Assembly (NCBI GenBank): GCA_945965245.1
Contig: CAMFNC010000076.1
Location: 1-17,391, forward strand
Direction of reading: 5' to 3'
DNA from: an uncultured Porphyromonas sp.
GTDB taxonomy: Bacteria; Bacteroidota; Bacteroidia; Bacteroidales; Porphyromonadaceae
Length of the DNA: 17,391 bases
Both the position numbers and the translations under genes were made by a program. The first letter of the stretch is position 1. Each line of letters opens with the position of its first letter. This document shows positions 14,848 through 17,391 of this stretch, in pieces. Under the pieces are notes generated by a model that did not search any database, was not told the origin of the DNA, and saw nothing but the letters and a program-made list of their open reading frames with translations.

Positions 14848-14879
14848 CAAAAATAAGAAATCCCTCAAATTATAGCAAA
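14848..14879 (-). promoter_or_regulatory. Promoter of the OPT-pepT operon
   Basis: Read on the minus strand, TTTG at 14879-14876 is followed by exactly 20 nt and then TATTTTTG at 14855-14848. Both elements and the spacing match the Bacteroidota consensus (TTTG, 19-21 nt, TAnnTTTG). Transcription would start near 14840, giving a leader of about 35 nt. It is the best promoter in the window. Confidence 0.75.
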
Positions 14880-15018
14880 ATCCATGAAAGGATTTACCTC
14901 ACTATCTATGTATGCCATTATTATATATATGTATGGAGATAAATATTTGCAACAATATGATTTTGCAAGATTTGCCTCCAAGGTGTCGGCTTTATTACTG
15001 ACAAAACGAAAGTAAACA

Positions 15019-15213
15019 TTGGAGGAGTTTAATCAAACTAATGGGAGTGAATGTCAAATTGGAGAATTTTATGAGGCGAAAAAAGATAATAGACCCATCA
15101 TAGAAAGAAGAGGTGATAAGTCGTTGATAGCTTATCGGGGTGAGATAGGCTATGACTATGTGAAAGATTTGGATGGAAAATCTATCCCCAAGGTTCAAGA
15201 AAAGGAGAAATAG
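15019..15213 (+). pseudogene. Unrecognised small ORF, probable gene remnant
   Basis: A 64-residue open frame starting with TTG right after an in-frame TAA at 15013, with no ATG anywhere inside. The sequence is hydrophilic with a protein-like mix of residues (ERRGDKSLIAYRGEIGYDYV near 29-48) and a Lys/Glu-rich end. I do not recognise it. It lies between the OPT promoter region and the integrase scar, and a C-terminal fragment of a lost gene is more likely than an intact small protein. The bases 14880-15015 to its left are AT-rich with no gene that I can see. Confidence 0.25.
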
Positions 15214-15307
15214 CGTGAATGATTTGTGAGTCAGTCGGTTCTGATTTTTGAGCCTTTCGGTGTAAAACCTCGAAAAGACGGGGTTATACCTAATTCGGAC
15301 AGAGCAG

Positions 15308-15414
15308 CGTTACCAAAACATTACCACCTCCTTTGCAAGTGAGAATTGGGAAAAACGGTAACGAACAGCGCAAAATCCGACCTGAACTTCGGGGATTACC
15401 TCCTGCAAAGGTAC
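15308..15414. other. Candidate attachment-site / integrase-binding region
   Basis: The 324-base gap from 15214 to 15537 holds no gene. It has nested short inverted repeats: CGTTACC (15308-15314) with GGTAACG (15357-15363), and CCTTTGCA (15330-15337) with TGCAAAGG (15404-15411). The last overlaps GCAAAGGTAC (15405-15414), whose reverse complement GTACCTTTGC fits GTANNTTTGC, the 10-bp core reported for CTnDOT-type Bacteroides elements. It lies about 125 bp before the integrase start, a normal place for att and arm sites. The consensus also resembles a -7 promoter box, so chance is possible. Confidence 0.35.
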
Positions 15415-15507
15415 TTCGATGAAAGGAAACAGGCAAATAAATTGCGGATTGTTTCTTTACCATTGAACGACAATGTTTTGCATAGCAACAAATAACCTGA
15501 CAATGAA

Positions 15508-15515
15508 TAGTTTTG
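15508..15515 (+). promoter_or_regulatory. -7 element before integrase remnant 1
   Basis: TAGTTTTG matches TAnnTTTG and sits 22 nt before the integrase ATG at 15538. The closest upstream TTTG (15477-15480) is 27 nt away, longer than the usual 19-21, so the promoter may be weak or dead. Confidence 0.35.
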
Positions 15516-15537
15516 TAAACCGTAAAAAGTCAGAGTT

Positions 15538-16575
15538 ATGCGTAGTACGTTTAAGGTTCTGTTCTACCTCAAAAAGAACGCCCCCAAGAAGAACAGTTCC
15601 GTTCCCGTGATGTGTCGATCACCATAGACGGTACAATAGCCCAGTTCAGTTGCAAATGCGACATCCATCCTGATTTGTGGGACATCAAAAGCAACCGAGC
15701 GTCGGGAAAAAGTACCGTTGCGTTGGAAACCAACCGTTTCTTGGACAAGATACGTGTCGGTATCAATGCCAAGTATAAGGAGATAGCCGAAAGGGATAAC
15801 TATGCACTGCCGAGAAAGTGAGGAATGCCTTCTTGGGGTTGGAGATACGGCATGAGACCTTGCTGAAAGTCTTTGCCCAGCACAATGAGGACTTTTCCAA
15901 ACAGGTAGATGCGGGCTTGCGAAGCCAATCCACCTACCACAAGTATTGCACGGTCTATAAGCATTTGGAGGAGTTCATCAAGACCCGCTATCGTGTCAGC
16001 GACATTGCTTTGAAAGAACTCACTCCGGCTTTCATTACCGACTTTGATATCTTCCTGCGTACCGAAAAGCAATGCTGTAACAACACGGTATGGATTTACA
16101 TGATGCCCCTTCGCCGTATGATTACCATTGCCCAGAACCACGGATGGATAGTCCGTGACCCGTTCGTGGATTACAACATATCCGCTGAAAGTACCGACAG
16201 GGACTATCTAACCAAGTATGAAATCCGCCAACTATTGGACTTGAAATTCCGCCGCAAGTCGGTGGAGCTGGTTCGGGATTTGTACGTTTTCTGTTGCTTT
16301 ACAGGCTTGTCCTTTACCGATATGAAGAACCTGACCAAGGACAACCTTCAGACTTCCTTTGACGGCAAACTCTGGATTATGACCAAGCGAAAAAAGACGG
16401 GTGTGGAGTCCAACATCAGCTTTTGGACATTCCGATGCAGATTATCGAGAAATACGATGGTATGGCGAATGACAATTTGCTTCTGCCTGTTCCTACGTAT
16501 ATAACCGCTTGCAAGAACATCAAGAAAATCATCGGACTCTGCGGTATCGAAAAGGAGATTACGTGGCATATGGCG
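15538..16575 (+). pseudogene. Tyrosine recombinase 1, frameshifted and 3'-truncated
   Basis: A Bacteroides-type tyrosine integrase in pieces. Reading across frames gives an N-terminal arm-binding domain (MRSTFKVLFYLKKNAPKKNS, then ITIDGTIAQFSCKCDIHPDLW), a SAM-like core-binding domain (YHKYCTVYKHLEEFIKTRY onward) and part of the catalytic domain (CFTGLSFTDMKNLT, then WIMTKRKKTGVESNI). Three single-base losses break it: near 15617/15618 (CGA TCA CCA TAG instead of the Arg-Ile-Thr-Ile frame), near 15804/15805, and near 16420/16421. The frame resumes perfectly after each. It ends at ITWHMA, just before the catalytic Arg of the HxxR motif (normally HMARHT), where sequence of a second integrase on the opposite strand begins. 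The C-terminal Arg, His and Tyr are missing, so it cannot be active. Confidence 0.85.
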
Positions 16576-17391
16576 GAAGGTCAGGTTCTTCTTAATACCA
16601 CAAAGGTCGACAATCTCTTTGAGGTAGGGATTCGTCTTCTGGTTACTTAATACCGGGAATAGCTTGCCATCAAGCGTAACAATATGTTCGGGTGTAAGGT
16701 TGGCCACGTCGATGTATGCCAAACCCATAAAACAGGAGAAGATGAACATATTCCGTACCTGTTCCAACCGTTGAATACTCAACTCTTTATTGGCAATCTT
16801 CAGTATTTCCTCATCTGTGAGAAAACCTCGGGTTACCGGCTTCAGATGGAAGCGGTGATTGAGGAATGGGTCGTGGAGCAGATACCCACGTTTTTGTGCA
16901 TAGATGGTTATGGTTTTCAGTGTCTTCATCTTCTTGACCGAGGTGTTGTAAGAGCATCCTGCAGTGGTACTCAAATATAGCTCAAAGTCTTGAACCACGG
17001 CAGGTGTGAATTCTGTCAGATTGATGTCCTTGCGAGCGTACTTATAGGATAGGAACTCGCCAAAGTGTCTTCTAAGGACACTATACTTTTGCAAGCTGTC
17101 TTGGCTGATGGTATGACCAACGCGCTGCCTGATGTCATCATTGAACTTATCGAATACGGGAAGGAAGGTTGTGTATTCTCTGTCTTTCCCGACAAAGTAC
17201 GAACGAATCTTGTCCAACGATAGGGTCTCATCATTCTCAAACTTGTGGAAGATGCTATTCAGTGTAGTAGAAATAGAGTCCAATGCGGCATTGACCGACA
17301 AGGCTTCAGAGGTTCGTCCTCTAAGGCGACTGCCGGAGTTATTCCACATTGTTTTGTCCACGAAGATTTTCGTAGAACCGAAATTTGCCAT
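16576..17391 (-). pseudogene. Tyrosine recombinase 2, truncated and internally deleted
   Basis: A second Bacteroides-type tyrosine integrase, 272 residues visible, entering from the right edge. The first codon in view is ATG, but it aligns inside the arm-binding domain (MANFGSTKIFVDKTMW), so the gene probably starts outside the window. The core-binding domain (YSVLRRHFGEFLSYKYARKD, then FTPAVVQDFELYLS) and start of the catalytic domain (CFMGLAYIDVANLTPEH, 220-236) are intact and in frame. Between Leu244 and Phe245 about 30-40 residues are missing compared with the family: DGKL runs straight into FPVLSNQKTN. The protein then ends at KKNLTF, just before the HMARHT catalytic motif. The frame continues 75 residues into antisense sequence of recombinase 1, to 16348, which is foreign to any integrase. 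No catalytic Arg-His-Tyr end is left. Confidence 0.8.

Noticed and set aside
15259..15290. Imperfect hairpin GGTGTAA/TTATACC as a terminator
   Set aside because: Internal mismatches, no T-run after it and no gene clearly ending before it.
1..17391. CRISPR array, tRNA or rRNA genes
   Set aside because: No spaced direct repeats of CRISPR type and no tRNA or rRNA signature sequences were seen on either strand.

Overview
The window looks like a chromosomal segment of a Bacteroidales bacterium (phylum Bacteroidota). The evidence is the set of close protein matches by eye, promoter elements of the Bacteroidota type (TTTG at -33, TAnnTTTG at -7) in front of several genes, almost no Shine-Dalgarno sequences, a MraY with an extra loop, a DNPR-type (diaminopimelate-adding) MurE, and integrase remnants of the Bacteroides mobile-element type. 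Genus cannot be fixed from the sequence alone.

Layout from left to right: (1) 1-264, a regulatory region with a phased array of palindromes and a promoter. (2) 265-1735, an nfeD-like gene and an SPFH/QmcA gene, a membrane-protein pair. (3) 1736-2021, a structured intergenic stretch ending in a strong terminator-like hairpin that abuts the next start codon. (4) 2022-2843, pgeF, a peptidoglycan-editing/laccase-domain enzyme. (5) 2962-4129, the ribosomal protein operon rpsF-rpsR-rplI with its own promoter and terminator. (6) 4318-11476, a tightly packed half of the division/cell-wall cluster: ftsL-like, ftsI, murE, mraY, murD. The usual left end (mraZ, rsmH) and right end (ftsW, murG, murC, ftsQ, ftsA, ftsZ) are absent here. 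(7) 11515-11559, a shared bidirectional terminator. (8) 14805 down to 11590, a minus-strand operon of an OPT-family transporter and tripeptidase pepT, driven by a near-perfect Bacteroidota promoter. (9) 15000-17391, an accessory scar: an orphan small ORF, an att-like region, and two degraded tyrosine recombinases joined tail to tail, both losing their catalytic ends at the same conserved motif.

The core genes form sensible modules. PgeF, MurE, MurD, MraY and FtsI cover quality control, stem-peptide assembly, lipid I formation and septal crosslinking of peptidoglycan; the FtsL-like protein is the usual divisome partner encoded before FtsI. OPT plus PepT fits peptide import followed by tripeptide cleavage. 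The most unusual items are the inverted integrase chimera, the very acidic 150-residue extension on the FtsL-like protein, the 22-bp-phased palindrome array at the left edge, and the terminator placed 12 nt before the pgeF start. I did not find a convincing wholly new multi-gene system.
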